Source of the DNA: an uncultured Granulosicoccaceae bacterium
Lineage (GTDB): Bacteria; Pseudomonadota; Gammaproteobacteria; CALCKW01
Direction of reading: 5' to 3'
Assembly: GCA_937941555.1 (NCBI GenBank)
Contig: CALDHJ010000327.1
Coordinates: forward strand, 1-12,573
Length of the DNA: 12,573 nt
Numbering within the stretch: the stretch's first letter is position 1; the number at the start of each line of letters is the position of its first letter. The translations under genes and the position numbers were made by a program. This document shows, piece after piece, positions 11,450 through 12,573 of the stretch. The notes under the pieces were generated by a model. The model saw only the letters and a program-made list of their open reading frames with translations, did no database searches and was not told where the DNA came from.

Positions 11450-12573
11450 TGCACCGCCCTGAATTGCGTCGCAAGCGGTAGCCTGACGGTGGCGGTCGTG
11501 CCCTGCCCTTCTTGCGCTGTCAGTGAGATGTGGCCGTCGTGCGCATCGATGATCGCCTTGGCAACCGGCAACCCGAGTCCTGCCCCAGACGGCGAGTTGA
11601 GCCCGTCATTGCCGCGAAAGAAGCGCGTAAACACCTGCTCCGATTGATCGAAACTCATGCCGATGCCATTGTCGATCACCTTGAGTTCCACGGTCTGGTC
11701 GAGACCGGCCACCGTGACATCAATTCGTCCGTTGCGGTGAGAGTATTTGATGGCATTGTCGATCAGAATGGTTACGACCTGCTTGATCCGTCCGGCGTCG
11801 AGCTCGGCAACCAGATCGGTGTCACGGTATGACTCTGCGATTTCGATACCACGCTCGGCCGCGAGTGGCCCGATGTCGGCGCACACCTCCTTGACCAGAG
11901 GTGACACAGCTACAGCGCGTTTGTGAAGCGGCGCTTTGCCATCCTCCGCCCGCGCCACAAACAACAGATCTTGTACCAGCCTTGCGGTGTGTACCGACTG
12001 TTCGCGCACGCGAGTCAGCGCGTCTTCGTACTGTTCAACCGACTTGACACCACCGCGCAGGGCCACATCGGCCTCGCCCTGGATAATGGTGAGCGGCGTG
12101 CGCAGCTCGTGGCTGATGTCGGCGAGAAACTGTTTTCGCAATTCGCTGATCGTCGCGAGTTTGCTGTTGCTCTGTTCGAGTTCGTGCGTGCGAAGGCCAA
12201 TCTGCTGTTCGAGGTGCGCTTGCGACACCCGTTCACGCTCGCGTTGCGTTGCGATCTCGGACGCCATGCCGTTGAGTGCGACCGCGAGCTCTGAGAATTC
12301 CGCTTCGTCCACCTTCTGAATCCGATACCCGAAATCCCCTTCCCGATAGGCTCGTACGGCTTGCTCGAACGCGTTGAGCGAGCGCGTCAAGGACCGCCAG
12401 GTCGTGGTGATGAGAATCAAACCCACCAGCAGAAACACCACGATGGCGAAAGGGGCGACAGTCGTCAACAGGGCATTCAGCGCGTTGGCCACGCGCTGCG
12501 TCTCACGCACTTCCCGCAACTCCTCTTCGAGCGCGGCATCGATGAGACTGTTGAACGCCCCCTCAATCTCCGG
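11446..12573 (-). CDS. Sensor histidine kinase, N-terminus outside the window (5'-partial)
   Basis: The frame is open to the right edge, giving 375 visible residues; the start and most of the sensor domain are outside. A TTG at 12519 is in frame but is not a likely start because coding continues upstream. From the edge: the end of a periplasmic helix (1-36), a membrane helix (about 39-59), a HAMP domain (about 60-112), a coiled coil (112-145), the HisKA domain with phosphorylatable His155 (FLADISHELRTPL), and the ATPase domain with the N box at Asn273 (LIDNAIKYS), DNGIGM (301-306) and GAGLGL (330-335). All catalytic motifs are intact, so it is an active-type class I kinase. It phosphorylates the response regulator encoded just downstream. 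The stimulus is unknown. Confidence 0.95.
   Translation of the reverse strand, partial: PEIEGAFNSLIDAALEEELREVRETQRVANALNALLTTVAPFAIVVFLLVGLILITTTWRSLTRSLNAFEQAVRAYREGDFGYRIQKVDEAEFSELAVALNGMASEIATQRERERVSQAHLEQQIGLRTHELEQSNSKLATISELRKQFLADISHELRTPLTIIQGEADVALRGGVKSVEQYEDALTRVREQSVHTARLVQDLLFVARAEDGKAPLHKRAVAVSPLVKEVCADIGPLAAERGIEIAESYRDTDLVAELDAGRIKQVVTILIDNAIKYSHRNGRIDVTVAGLDQTVELKVIDNGIGMSFDQSEQVFTRFFRGNDGLNSPSGAGLGLPVAKAIIDAHDGHISLTAQEGQGTTATVRLPLATQFRAVQ

Noticed and set aside
1..12573. Defence island, toxin-antitoxin, prophage, insertion sequence, CRISPR or tRNA-linked integration site
   Set aside because: No transposase, integrase, phage or nuclease gene, no regular repeat array and no tRNA-like sequence was seen. 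The genes are housekeeping or common membrane and regulatory families.

Overview
The window looks like a stretch of ordinary chromosome from a GC-rich Gammaproteobacterium, possibly marine. The support is the short Pseudomonas-like form of TrhO, a DUF6164 protein, a YhdH/AcuI-type reductase, an MscS-like channel ending in the family's IPFPQ motif, and a PhoB-type two-component pair. No genus can be named from sequence alone. I see no mobile element, CRISPR array, tRNA, rRNA or defence cassette.

Layout. (1) 1-393 (+): the 3' end of an EamA/DMT permease, cut by the window edge. (2) 409-1751 (-): trhO followed by a DUF6164 membrane protein, coupled through a TGATG overlap. (3) 1859-3496 (-): an exported, coiled-coil MscS-like channel that may carry two beta subdomains. 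(4) 3614-4609 (+): acuI, an acrylyl-CoA reductase. (5) 4740-5792 (+): a CNNM/CBS membrane protein. (6) 5914-8706 (-): acnB, 930 codons, followed by a clear intrinsic terminator at 5866-5902. (7) 8707-9327: a gene-free stretch of about 620 bases with an extended -10 promoter pointing at acnB and several overlapping helices. (8) 9328-10651 (-): a tight operon DUF2147 - LysE/RhtB exporter - antibiotic biosynthesis monooxygenase-fold protein. (9) 10751-12573 (-): a histidine kinase, truncated at the right edge, followed by its OmpR/PhoB-family response regulator with an ATGA overlap.

How the genes work together. AcuI makes propionyl-CoA from acrylyl-CoA. AcnB serves the TCA cycle and, in many bacteria, the 2-methylisocitrate step of propionyl-CoA breakdown. 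The two therefore touch neighbouring parts of metabolism, although they are not in one operon. TrhO modifies U34 of tRNAs. The two-component pair is self-contained and its stimulus cannot be read here, because most of the sensor domain lies outside the window.

The places most worth a second look are the long structured leader upstream of acnB, the AcnB itself (longer than the E. coli form and resembling the Bacteroidota type, with lower GC than its neighbours), and the apparent tandem beta domains of the MscS-like protein. I did not find convincing evidence of a wholly new multi-gene system.
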